Assembly (NCBI GenBank): GCA_965240325.2
Contig: OZ251228.1
Coordinates: 2,108,001 to 2,172,000 of the forward strand
Origin: Rebecca billardiae RCC1528
Taxonomy: Eukaryota; Haptophyta
Direction: 5' to 3'
Length of the DNA: 64,000 nt
Positions 41,700 through 51,133 of the stretch are shown piece after piece (positions within the stretch are counted from its first letter, which is position 1; the number at the start of each line of letters is the position of its first letter). The notes under the pieces were generated by a model. That model made no database searches. It saw only the letters and a program-made list of their open reading frames with translations, and was not told where the DNA came from. A program made the translations under genes and the position numbers.

Positions 41700-44017
41700 C
41701 CCCTTACGTATTCAGAGAACATCTCTGTGAGAGAACATCTCTGGGCAAGCCCCGCCAGAGATGTTCTCTGGCCGGCAGCCGCCAGAGATGTTCTTTCACA
41801 GAGAACGTTTTCGGAGCGCGCCACTGACCGTCTCGGCGGGCTGCCCTGCTGGGCTCCGACGACGGCTCCGCTACTCGCGTGCGACGCTCTCCGCCAAGCG
41901 CGATACCGGCCCGCCCACCGCGCGTTGAAGCGCGCTGGTGCACGAGCTCGCATGTTGAGCGCCATGGACGCTCTACGTAGGGCAGCGGCTCGCTCGCTCG
42001 CGCCTGTGGTGCCGCGCGTGCACGCGCGCGCGCATGCTCAAGAGCCGCCGCCCGACAGGGCACATGCACGCACGCGAGAGCACTGCCTTGATGCTGACGA
42101 GCGTGGTGGCTCGCATCTCGCAAGACGAGACGATTCCGATGCTTGCTTTCACCGCCTTGCAGCCCTCTCGCGCGTGGCCGCCACAAGCACCCGCGTGCGC
42201 AGCACTGAGCAGCGCGGCGCAACACGTCGCGTGTGCTCTTCGCGCGCTGCCGTCCATCTCCCGACGCAGAGGGCTCGAGCCTGTGTGCGCGCCTTGCCCT
42301 GCAGATGTGCGCATGCTCGCTGAACAGATCATTGGGGGCGCCGAGCAGTCTGCGCCCACGCCGCCGACTGATGAGGGCGGTGCAGGTTGGGGGATCAGCT
42401 TGAGAGTTGGCCTCGCGCCGCTGCTGCAGAGCCCAAGTCTCCTGAGACGCAGCCCTGGCGGCGCTGGCCAGGGGCGCGCACAGCGCGCGCTCGTGCGGCT
42501 GTGGATGCGGCCGTGGAGGTCGAAGCCGCATATGCGTAGCCGCGAGAGAGCGCGCGGCGCCCTCTCACGCGGCGCGCCTCGCTCGCGCCACATTCGCCTC
42601 GTCTCAGGCTAGCGCGTACGCGCACGCGTGCGCGAGCGCCAGCCGTGGGCACTGCCAACTGTCATCAGCTCGCGCGGGCGCGGGCCGCTGTGCGGTCGGC
42701 GTGAGCCAGGCGAGCCGCCGGGCAAGGTTGAGAGCTCATCGGTGCTAAGCAAGTGACCTCGCCTAGCACGAGCTTGCTCAGGGTCCCGTGCGCAAGCTTC
42801 GCGCCGCGCTCCTTTCGTATCAGGTGTTCCAAGACTTGTGTGCGCTGGGCCGCCACATTGTAAGTACTGTAGCACAAGCTGCGTACGCATCGTCACATGA
42901 CAGCACGGGCGCGGGGGCGCGGGGGTGGGGCGAGCGCGACGATGCGAGAAGCAGTATACACGTCAAGGGCATCTCAAACTCATCCGATGGCTTGCCCGGC
43001 GGCTCGCCTGGCTCACGCCGACCGCACAGCGGCCCGCGCCCGCGCGAGCTGATGACAGTTGGCTGCGCGCACGGCTGGCGCTCGCGCACGCGTGCGCGTA
43101 CGCGCTAGCCTGAGACGAGGCGAACGTGGCGCGAGCGAGGCGCGCCGCGTGAGAGGGCGCCGCGCGCTCTCTCGCGGCTACGCATATGCGGCTTCGACCT
43201 CCACGGCCGCATCCACAGCCGCACGAGCGCGCGCTGTGCGCGCCCCTGGCCAGCGCCGCCAGGGCTGCGTCTCAGGAGACTTGGGCTCTGCAGCAGCGGC
43301 GCGAGGCCAACTCTCAAGCTGATCCCCCAACCTGCACCGCCCTCATCAGTCGGCGGCGTGGGCGCAGACTGCTCGGCGCCCCCAAGGATCTGTTCAGCGA
43401 GCATGCGCACATCTGCAGGGCAAGGCGCGCACACAGGCTCGAGCCCTCTGCGTCGGGAGATGGACGGCAGCGCGCGAAGAGCACACGCGACGTGTTGCGC
43501 CGCGCTGCTCAGTGCTGCGCACGCGGGTGCTTGTGGCGGCCACGCGCGAGAGGGCTGCAAGGCGGTGAAAGCAAGCATCGGAATCGTCTCGTCTTGCGAG
43601 ATGCGAGCCACCACGCTCGTCAGCATCAAGGCAGTGCTCTCGCGTGCGTGCATGTGCCCTGTCGGGCGGCGGCTCTTGAGCATGCGCGCGCGCGTGCACG
43701 CGCGGCACCACAGGCGCGAGCGAGCGAGCCGCTGCCCTACGTAGAGCGTCCATGGCGCTCAACATGCGAGCTCGTGCACCAGCGCGCTTCAACGCGCGGT
43801 GGGCGGGCCGGTATCGCGCTTGGCGGAGAGCGTCGCACGCGAGTAGCGGAGCCGTCGTCGGAGCCCAGCAGGGCAGCCCGCCGAGACGGTCAGTGGCGCG
43901 CTCCGAAAACGTTCTCTGTGAAAGAACATCTCTGGCGGCTGCCGGCCAGAGAACATCTCTGGCGGGGCTTGCCCAGAGATGTTCTCTCACAGAGATGTTC
44001 TCTGAATACGTAAGGGG
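41700..44017. mobile_element. MULE-like foldback element with 1,027-bp inverted arms and 9-bp target duplications
   Basis: Positions x and 85717-x are complementary from 41700-42726 to 42991-44017, with only a few mismatches (for example near 42596, 42651 and 43386). The unique centre is 42727-42990 (264 bp). Ends read CCCCTTACGTATTCAGAGAA. The direct repeat GCCATCTCT flanks it at 41691-41699 and 44018-44026, showing insertion. The subterminal 120 bp of each arm carries alternating CAGAGAACATCTCTG and CCAGAGATGTTCTCTGG palindromes. No transposase; long arms plus a 9-bp duplication are typical of Mutator-like foldback elements. The right end is 84 bp upstream of the transporter's ATG. Confidence 0.88.
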
Positions 44018-44100
44018 GCCATCTCTCGCTGTCGTCGCGCCGCCAAAAAATGCTGCTGCAAAAAAGGCCAAGGAATGAAAAAGCGAGCAGCGGATCCAGC

Positions 44101-45888
44101 ATGCACGACGTGCCGCGCGAGCAGTTGGCCGTCGCCGGCGAGTTCCTCCGTGTCGCTCCGATCGCGACCGTTGTGGTGTGGGCGGTGAATGCTGGCGCGG
44201 CACTGCAGAAAGTCGTCGTGCCCTTCTTCCTGCTCGGGCTCGGCTTGAACCCGGTGCAGCTCGGGACGATCGCGCTGGTGAAGGACGTGGGCTCTCTCGC
44301 GCTCTCGCCGCTCTACGGCTGGCTGCTCGACGTGCGCGGCCCGTGGCCCGCGCTCACGCTCTCGCTCTCGCTCTGTGGCCTCGGATGTGGCATCCGTGCT
44401 CTCGCCACGGGGTACCACTCGGCGATGTTCGCGGCGGCCATCCTTGCGTTCGGTGGCGCGTTCGAGACCGTCACGCTCGCGCACCTCTCGGCGTGCTTCC
44501 CGCCGTCGCGCCGCACGCACGTGGTGAGCGGCTATCTGGCGCAGCTGCGCGCCATCGTGCTGGCTGGGCAGCTCCTGTACGCCCCGTGGAGCGCGGCGCT
44601 CCGCCTCGCGGACGCGGGCGGCACCGTCTTCCGCCACCGCCTCACGATGGGCGGCTGCGTGCTGCCGTGCCTCGTCGGCTTCTGCGCGTTTGTCCTCGGC
44701 GCACGCCGGCCCGAGTGGTCGGCGCACCGCGTCATCGCGCACGTGACGCCGTCCACCGCGCCTGCGGCGACGTCGAGTGCCGGCGCGGAGGCCGGCAGAC
44801 CCTCGCGCCGCGCACGAGGCGGCCCACAGCGGTGCGCGGCAGCAGCGGGTCCCTTTGCCGTGGCCCTCCTCGCCCTCGCCGCGACGGCCGCCGCGTCGGC
44901 TGGGCTCAACACGCTGTGGCCTGTGATCGTGCGCGAGTGCTACGGGTGGGACGCGGACGAGTTCGCCCCTGCCCTCTTCGGCGCGTCGGTCGTCGCGCTG
45001 TGCGCGATCAGCGCCGCGCCGCGCATCGCCGCGCGCGCCCTCGGCCTCGGCGGCACTGCGGTCTGCGCTCTGCTCGTCGCCGCGGCCGCGGCGCTGCTCG
45101 GCTTCGTCGGCGTGGGCGCGGCGCGCGCGTCCGCGCACCCAACCGAGCGTTCATGTGCCGAGGTGGGCGTCGGGCTCAACGTCGCCGCGGGCCTCGCGCT
45201 CTCGGCGGCCACAGCGCTCGCCGAGCCCAGCCTGAAGGCGCTCGTCTCGCTTCTCGCTCCGCGCGCGCTCGGCGGCCGCGTGTTTGGGCTGATGACGTCT
45301 GCGGGCGGGGTGGGCGCGATGGCGGCGAACGCGCTGCTGCCACGCATGTACACGCACTACGGCTCCTCCCGCGCGCCGTTCGGCGCGCTCGCGATCGTCT
45401 CGCTCGGCGCCGCCCTCACCGTCGCCGCCTTTGGCCTGGACGGGGCTGACGGCTGGCACAGCGCGGAAGGCGGCGCGTGGCGCCTCGAGGCGGTGCCCCC
45501 GGGGGAGTACGCGCTGCAGGGCGGCGGCGCGGGCGAGAGCGACGAGGATGGCTCGTCTCGGGGCTCCACCGCCGACGGTGGAGGTCGGGCTCAGCGTGCG
45601 GATCGCGAGGACGCCGAGGACGCGGCACTGCTCTCGTCCGCTGCTGACCAGGAGGCGCGCGAGGCGGAGTCTGACATCGAGCGTGTCGGCCTCCTCGCTA
45701 CGCTCGACGCGGCCGGGAGCGCCGCCGCCGTCGGCCGGCAGGACGAGGAGCGCGAGCTGGCTCGCATCCGCGCGCACCATCACCAGCACCAGCTCCACCA
45801 ACACCATCACCACCAGCGCCACTCAGACACCGTGGCGCACCCCGTGCCGCAACCGCCCGCTGCAACCGCCCGCCGGCAGTGGCGCTGA
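44101..45888 (+). CDS. Major facilitator superfamily transporter with a His-rich tail
   Basis: Intronless, 595 residues from ATG 44101; an in-frame ATG at 44050 adds a Lys/Arg-rich stretch derived from sequence next to the transposon. About 11-12 hydrophobic segments are visible, with a loop motif L-Y-G-W-L-L-D-V-R-G between helices 2 and 3 corresponding to MFS motif A, and a long Ser/Ala/Gly/Arg-rich central loop (about 220-260). The C-terminal 130 residues are cytosolic, acidic (GESDEDGSSRG; DREDAEDAALL), and end with a histidine/glutamine cluster (HHHQHQLHQHHHHQRH) that could bind transition metals. Substrate unknown. The second foldback element ends 83 bp before the start codon, so it probably forms part of the promoter or 5' UTR. 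Confidence 0.75.
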   Translation: MHDVPREQLAVAGEFLRVAPIATVVVWAVNAGAALQKVVVPFFLLGLGLNPVQLGTIALVKDVGSLALSPLYGWLLDVRGPWPALTLSLSLCGLGCGIRALATGYHSAMFAAAILAFGGAFETVTLAHLSACFPPSRRTHVVSGYLAQLRAIVLAGQLLYAPWSAALRLADAGGTVFRHRLTMGGCVLPCLVGFCAFVLGARRPEWSAHRVIAHVTPSTAPAATSSAGAEAGRPSRRARGGPQRCAAAAGPFAVALLALAATAAASAGLNTLWPVIVRECYGWDADEFAPALFGASVVALCAISAAPRIAARALGLGGTAVCALLVAAAAALLGFVGVGAARASAHPTERSCAEVGVGLNVAAGLALSAATALAEPSLKALVSLLAPRALGGRVFGLMTSAGGVGAMAANALLPRMYTHYGSSRAPFGALAIVSLGAALTVAAFGLDGADGWHSAEGGAWRLEAVPPGEYALQGGGAGESDEDGSSRGSTADGGGRAQRADREDAEDAALLSSAADQEAREAESDIERVGLLATLDAAGSAAAVGRQDEERELARIRAHHHQHQLHQHHHHQRHSDTVAHPVPQPPAATARRQWR

Positions 45889-46084
45889 CTACTACGACCG
45901 GACGACACGTGCCACGTGGCGCATCACTGCATCAGCTAATCATCCGTCCTCAGTGTCATGACGATGATTCATCATCATCGCGGCAGCATATATATCAGCA
46001 CTGACGACTATCAGCACTTATATGATGTCGTCATATCCGACAGCAAAAGAATATATCATCAGCGGCGCAACTCGTCCGAGACTG

Positions 46085-48100
46085 TCAGTAGGGGTCAACC
46101 GGAGGCTGTGCGGCGCGCACCAGGTGCTCAGCGACTGCTGTGGACGCTGAGTAGCCGCAGTCGCCAACTCGCTCCCGGCAGCGATGGCCGCATGTGCGCT
46201 CGGGCCCTTCCCACAGCTCGGCGACGAGCACACGCCGCACCCCGTCAGTGACCGGCCGCACGCAGTGCCGCTTGTGGCTGACGAAGCACAGCGCATCGCC
46301 CCGGCGGAACTCGGCATGCTCGTGCACGGAGCCGTCGGCCTCGAGCGTGCCAAAGGCGCCGCCGTTGAAGTCGACGCCGGGGCTGCTCAGCATGATGTCG
46401 ATCGTCACGAGCGAGCCGCCGTCAAAGTGCTCGGGGTCGTCGAGCGCGCCGTCGCGCCGGACCTCGTGCAGCTCGACGGTGCGCAGCCGGACGACGGCGT
46501 CGGCTGGCGTCTGCCCGTCAGGCTCTGCCGAGCCCGCAGCCACGAGCGCGACCTCGGCGCCCGCCTCGGCGCGCGCGGCGCGCAGCAGGCCCCAGCCGCC
46601 CGCCTCGTCCGCCCGGAGTGCCAGCTCGCACAGCCGCGCGCGCAGCTCGGGCATCTCCCGCGCAAACCGCCCGTCCGAGTGCAGGTAGGTCGTCTCCCAC
46701 GGCGCATCGCCCAGCAGCGGCACGCCGTGAGCGTCGCGCGCGAACCGCCCGGCGCCCGCGCGCCGGATGGCGTGGGCGCGCTCGAGGAGGCTGTCCACCT
46801 CCGCATCGCTCAGCGCGCGCGGGATGTGCACGACGCGCGAGCCCTGCGCGCTCGCCAGGTCTGGCAGCCGCTCGATCGCCGCGCGCTCGTCCCCCTCCGG
46901 CTGCTCGCCTGGCACCTCGATGCTGAGGGCGCACGCGCCCAGCGCGGCGGCTGCGCAGCCCGCGATCGGGAGCAGCGTGCGCGCCGAGCGGCCCGACGCC
47001 TGCCCGTCGTCGCGGGCGAGAGCGCCGGGGCGCCCCTGAGCGGCTCGCCCCGCGCCGCGGCCGCCGCGCCCCCCGAGGCCGCCGCCTTGGCCTTGGCCGC
47101 TCGCGCTTCCCGCCTCCACGGCTGCGAGGCTGCCACCGCCACCGCTCCGCTCCGCCGCGGCAACACTCGGCGCGGTCGCGTCGGCTCGGCGGCACGCGCG
47201 ATCGCCCGCGACCCCGCCAGCGCCGTCATTGAACCAGACCGCCAGGGCGAACCGATGCCCACCGAGCACCGGCAGGACCGCATGCAAATTCCTCTCGCCC
47301 GAGTCGAACGCGAGCAGCCGGCCTGCGCGCGGCAGCACCAGGCGGTCGGCGTCGGCGTCGTGGAAGGCGAACTCGCCGCCGGAGAAGGAGGCCAGCGGCG
47401 GCGGCTCGGCGCGTGCATCGCCGCCCCCGCCGCCCGCGCTCCCCACCCCCGCCGCCGCCGCCCCCTCCGCGGGGCCTGCGCCGGGCCGCCCGTGCGTCGC
47501 CATCGAGCTGAGGTAGAGGATGGATGACACATGGTACTCGGCCACGTTGGCCCTGTCCACGTGTGGCACGGCGTACGAGAGCGCGCTCGCTGCGCCCGCG
47601 TGCGTCGGCGAGCCCTCAATCCACGAGAGCAGCGAGCCCGCCAGGCTGAGCGGCCGCTCCCACTCCGCCTCAAGGCGGTCCTGGATGCGCGCCGTGAGCG
47701 CGTGCGCGAGCGCCTGGGCGCCCGCACCAATGAGCGGCTCGGCGGCGTCGATGAGGGGCGGGATCTGCCGCTCTGGGCCGCTCTCGTCCTCAAGCGCACT
47801 TCGGAGCGCCCTGATGAGCGTGCTGCACTCGTCCACAGAGGCGACATCCTCCATCACGACGCGGCGTGACGCGCTTGGCAGCAAGTCCCACCTGCGCGGC
47901 TGCTCAAATCGCTGGGTGGGCGCAATCACGTGGGGCGGCAAGGCCGGCCGCTGCCTGAGCTCGGCGATGAGCTCGGCCTGCCGCTTCTGGGCGTACTGGG
48001 CGTGCTGCGCGACGTGGCACATCGACGTGACGCCGGGGGCGCCAGCCCGAGGCCAGAGGCGAAGCAGCACCTGGTGGCGTTCGAGATGCGCAGTCGACAT
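46085..48100 (-). CDS. Double 2OG-Fe(II) dioxygenase with a central transmembrane segment
   Basis: A continuous 671-residue frame. Domain 1 (about 80-292) is P4Hc-like: YAVPHVDRANVAEYHVSSIL with His180/Asp182, GGEFAFHDAD, then ERNLHAVLPVLGGHRFALAVWF with His273 and Arg283. A Gly/Ala-rich linker follows (295-370), then a hydrophobic segment (LLPIAGCAAAALGACALSI, 376-394). Domain 2 (about 422-650) has PEHFDGGS with His558/Asp560, VDFNGGAFGTLE, and SHKRHCVRPVTDGVRRVLVAEL with His612 and Arg622/623. Both triads are complete. Either this is one two-domain protein or two neighbouring genes read through by a missed intron or stop; no ATG occurs at the hydrophobic segment, favouring fusion. It is divergent from the SGNH gene. 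Confidence 0.75.
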   Translation of the reverse strand: MSTAHLERHQVLLRLWPRAGAPGVTSMCHVAQHAQYAQKRQAELIAELRQRPALPPHVIAPTQRFEQPRRWDLLPSASRRVVMEDVASVDECSTLIRALRSALEDESGPERQIPPLIDAAEPLIGAGAQALAHALTARIQDRLEAEWERPLSLAGSLLSWIEGSPTHAGAASALSYAVPHVDRANVAEYHVSSILYLSSMATHGRPGAGPAEGAAAAGVGSAGGGGGDARAEPPPLASFSGGEFAFHDADADRLVLPRAGRLLAFDSGERNLHAVLPVLGGHRFALAVWFNDGAGGVAGDRACRRADATAPSVAAAERSGGGGSLAAVEAGSASGQGQGGGLGGRGGRGAGRAAQGRPGALARDDGQASGRSARTLLPIAGCAAAALGACALSIEVPGEQPEGDERAAIERLPDLASAQGSRVVHIPRALSDAEVDSLLERAHAIRRAGAGRFARDAHGVPLLGDAPWETTYLHSDGRFAREMPELRARLCELALRADEAGGWGLLRAARAEAGAEVALVAAGSAEPDGQTPADAVVRLRTVELHEVRRDGALDDPEHFDGGSLVTIDIMLSSPGVDFNGGAFGTLEADGSVHEHAEFRRGDALCFVSHKRHCVRPVTDGVRRVLVAELWEGPERTCGHRCRERVGDCGYSASTAVAEHLVRAAQPPVDPY

Positions 48101-48264
48101 CGCGTATCGGAAACTGCATGCGAATTCAGATTTTCATCACATTTTCAGTTTTGTTTCAAAAAGAATTGGGTGGTTCCGTCAGTCGTCATCCGGACCACCA
48201 CGCCCGCAGGAGTGCAGGACTGGTCGCGCCCCGCCCGGCTTGGGAGCCTGGGACCCTGGGACCG
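48101..48264. promoter_or_regulatory. Short bidirectional promoter region (164 bp)
   Basis: Lies between the divergent starts of the double dioxygenase (48100) and the SGNH hydrolase (48265). The AT-rich patch TTTTCATCACATTTTCAGTTTTG (about 48130-48152) stands out from the surrounding GC-rich sequence. Confidence 0.45.
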
Positions 48265-49457
48265 ATGGCATCGCCGGCCGCACGCACGGGCGCGGAGGAG
48301 GAGGAGCAAGTGCCCACCCCGCACTACTACGCGACGTACTACGGCCATGCTGCCAAGCACCTGAGCATCGTTCATGCCACTCTCCGTCGCGCCCAGCCTG
48401 GTTCCGGCATCAGCCGGCGCACCGCCATTTTTCTCGCGGGAGACTCGAGCCTCGACAACAAGTACTGGTGCGTTCCGTTCTGGGCCGCGCGCGGAGCCGT
48501 ACGCGCCCGCCACGCGCGGCCACCCCATTCGCTGACGGCCTGACGCCGCGCGCACGGGCCCTCGGCTCGCCGCTTGGCAGGTTCAACCGGCGCGAGGACG
48601 CCGTGAACGGCTACGAGCGCGTCCTCCAGCCGCCGGTGCAGAAGGCGGACGTGTGCTACTGGCTGAACGTGGAGGCTGTGCGCCGTCAGCGGCGCGACCT
48701 GTTCGCTCTGAACACGGCGGTGGAGGCGACCACGCTGAGCAGCCGCGCGCTGGGGCGGCTGCTCCCGCAGGACCGCTTCATCCGCGAGCACATCACAGAG
48801 GACGACTACCTCGTCGTCTCGGTCGGCGGCAACGACATTGCGCTCGCGCCGCTGCTGCTCACGGCCGTCAATATGGTGCTGCTCATGTGCTGCACGCCCG
48901 AGGCGGCGATCGAGAAAGCGGCGTGCGCGTGCCCGCCGGACACGTACGCGACGGACTGCGGCTGCCTCTGCTGCGGCGCGCAGGGCTGCGCCGCCGGCGT
49001 GTGCGGCTGCCCCCCCGGGCTCGGGTACATGGTCGACCTGTTCGGCAACCGTGTCAAGCAGTACGTGCAGAGGCTGATCGGCCGGCGGAAGCCCAAGGCG
49101 GTGGTGGTGTGCATGATCTACTACCCGGACATGCTCCGGACGGGCGGCTGGGCCGACGGCACGCTCAAGTTCCTGGGATACGACAGGCGCCCGCAGAAGC
49201 TCCAGCTGGCCATCCGCACCGTGTTCGAGCTCGCCACGCGCCGCATCAAGCTGCGAGGCACGCGCGTGATCCCGTTCCCGCTCTTTGCGGTGCTGGACGG
49301 CATGGACTCGCACGACTATGTGCAGCGCGTCGAGCCCTCGCCGCAGGGCGGGGAGAAGATGGCTCGCGCGCTGATGGACGCCATCGTCGACGGCACGCCG
49401 CCTTCGCAGTCAGCGTCGATTCGTCGGCCCGAAGCCGGGACGCTCCGCCGCGACTAG
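48265..49457 (+). CDS. SGNH/GDSL-type hydrolase
   Basis: Exons 48265-48467 and 48581-49457 (intron 113 bp, GTGCGT...GGCAG) join as Tyr-Trp-Phe to 359 residues. Block I is FLAGDSSLDNKYW (nucleophile Ser in GDSS), block III is VSVGGNDIAL with the oxyanion Gly and Asn, and block V is DSHDYVQRVEPSPQGG; the expected catalytic Asp/His are replaced by, or displaced to, the D-S-H-D portion. A Cys-rich insertion (CACPPDTYATDCGCLCCGAQ and on) separates blocks III and IV, suggesting a disulfide- or metal-stabilised loop. The family hydrolyses or transfers acyl esters on lipids or glycans. An in-frame ATG at 48118 gives a 49-residue extension inside the shared promoter and is less likely. Confidence 0.75.
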
Positions 49458-49763
49458 CCAACTCTGAGGCACTAGCTCTGAGCTGCTCGTCCTATTCATT
49501 GTATCATCATGTAGTCGTATGATGCGATGACGACGATATATGCCGCTTATTCACGCTGGACTGATGAGTCGCCTCCACCCACGTACATATATATATATAC
49601 TTTTATTTATTATTCAGTTTTACTGGAATCAAGTCGGCCGCGGTTTCAAATTTAATAACAACGCCGCGGTCCTCGGGATCATTATATATATCTGCTGTCG
49701 TCGTCACAGATGATGAGTCGTCTCTCACGCTGCTGATGAGTGGCGGCAGATGGTGCCGGGTGA
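49458..49763. other. Convergent 3' spacer with TA microsatellite
   Basis: AT-rich shared 3' flank of the SGNH and EF-hand genes, with short TA runs at about 49588-49600 and 49683-49692. It contains TTTTATTTATTATTCAG, plausible as polyadenylation-rich sequence. No gene seen. Confidence 0.55.
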
Positions 49764-50923
49764 TCAGGCGAAGAGCACCGTCTCCGCCGCGGCCTCGCTG
49801 CTCTGCTGCTCGCCCTCGGCAAATATCCCGCCGAATCCCGAGAACGCGTCATTCAGCATCTGCGCGATGCACATGTCGCCGCCTGAATCCTGAGCAAACA
49901 AGTTCGCCAGCTCGTCGACGCTGATCAGGCTGTTCATGTCGCAGTCGACCGAGAGAGCAACGAACGCGGCCGTGAAGCCCGCGAACATGTCGATCATCGC
50001 CTCCGTCAAGTTGGCCACCATCTTGTCTGCAAAGGCTTCGTCCGGGTCGGTCGCATTCAGCGCAGCGTTCTGCTCCTGGTTCGCGTGCTTCATCACCGAA
50101 GCCAAGAAGTTGGCGCTGCAGGGTATGCAGACGGGCGCGGGGCACAGGGGCGTGCGCGTGAGTGCGTATGCGTCGAGCCAGGGCGCACGCACGCGCGGAC
50201 ACGAGCCAAGCATCACAAGTGAGGAGGGCGCAGCGCTCATCACGCACAGCTCCTGTTGGGCGCGGATGGTGCATTCACAGGGCGGGAGGGTGGGGGGCAT
50301 GCGCGCATGGACTCGGTCAGAGCGCCCGCTGTCCATGCGCACGCGCGCTCGACGGCGCCCGGCCGGGCTGGTGCGCGCACATCGTAGCTGAGGCTGCCAT
50401 CGCCATCCTGGTCGTGCCTCGCGACGATGCCAGCGGCCACCGCTCGTTGGAATGCAGTGCTGCCGAGCGCGTGCTTGTACTCGTCGAGGGTCAGGCTGCC
50501 GTTTGAGTCAGTATCAGCCACGTCGAAGATGGCGTGCAGGTCATCGACGCTGATGAACTCCTCGGTGCCCTGCGCAAACTCGTCGAACGAGACGAGGCCG
50601 TCGCCGTCCACGTCGGTCTCCGCAAAGTCCGCCTGGAGCTGGTCATCCACACTCGGCGAGCTGGGGTCGGCACTCGGCGCGGTGCCGTTGGAGAGGCTCG
50701 ACTTCTCGACGGGGCGCACGGCGAACGAGCGCGTGCGCGCCCTGGCGGCGGACTCCACAACGGCACGCTGCACAAAGTGGAAGCTTGGTGGCACCGCAGT
50801 CGGCGCGCGCGCGTCGAGGCGCGGAGCCGAGGCGATGGAGGCAATGCTGCCGCCGAAGCACACGAATAGCACAATGCCCACCACCATCGCTACGCAGCCC
50901 AGCAGATGCTGCTTCTTCATCAT
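49764..50923 (-). CDS. EF-hand calcium-binding protein with N-terminal membrane anchor
   Basis: Reverse-strand exons 50923-50343 and 50115-49764 (intron 227 bp, GTGCGC...CTGCAG) join in phase to 310 residues. Another GTGCG donor at 50380 would break the frame. Residues 1-30 form a signal anchor (CVAMVVGIVLFVCFGGSI). EF loops: DVDGDGLVSFDE and DTDSNGSLTLDE (canonical), DQDGDGSLSYDV (position 12 is Val, so probably weakened), and DCDMNSLISVDE near the C-terminus (canonical spacing, weaker ligands at 5 and 7). The tail is acidic and Glu/Ser-rich. I infer a calcium-sensing or calcium-buffering protein tethered in the secretory pathway; no enzymatic domain is visible. Divergent from the PC-esterase gene. 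Confidence 0.8.
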
Positions 50924-51133
50924 GGCTCTCGTTTAGGTGGTGTGGAGCTGATCGGGTGGTGCTCGTGCGGGAGGACTTGGCCGGGAACTCAAGCCGCCGC
51001 GGCGCCGCCGCCGCCCGCCGCGAAAAACTGTCTGGAGCGACACGGGATCTGGCTGCTCGTCGCTGTACATAAGACAGTAAGAAGCAGCGACCATAACGCT
51101 TCACTCGCAGTCCCGAACCCTCTGACGGCGTTC
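50924..51133. promoter_or_regulatory. Bidirectional promoter region (210 bp)
   Basis: Interval between the divergent start codons of the EF-hand gene (50923) and the PC-esterase-like gene (51134). GC-rich with a (GCC)n patch at 50994-51020; no defined core element. Confidence 0.45.

Noticed and set aside
41704-44013. Paired 275-codon ORFs, one in each foldback arm
   Set aside because: They are mirror images created by the inverted repeat, have Arg/Ala-rich composition, overlap other equally long frames and contain no transposase motif.
50343-50381. Donor at 50380 (GAT/GTGCGC) for the EF-hand intron
   Set aside because: It gives phase 0, but the only acceptor (50116) needs phase 2; donor 50342, also GTGCGC, keeps the frame.
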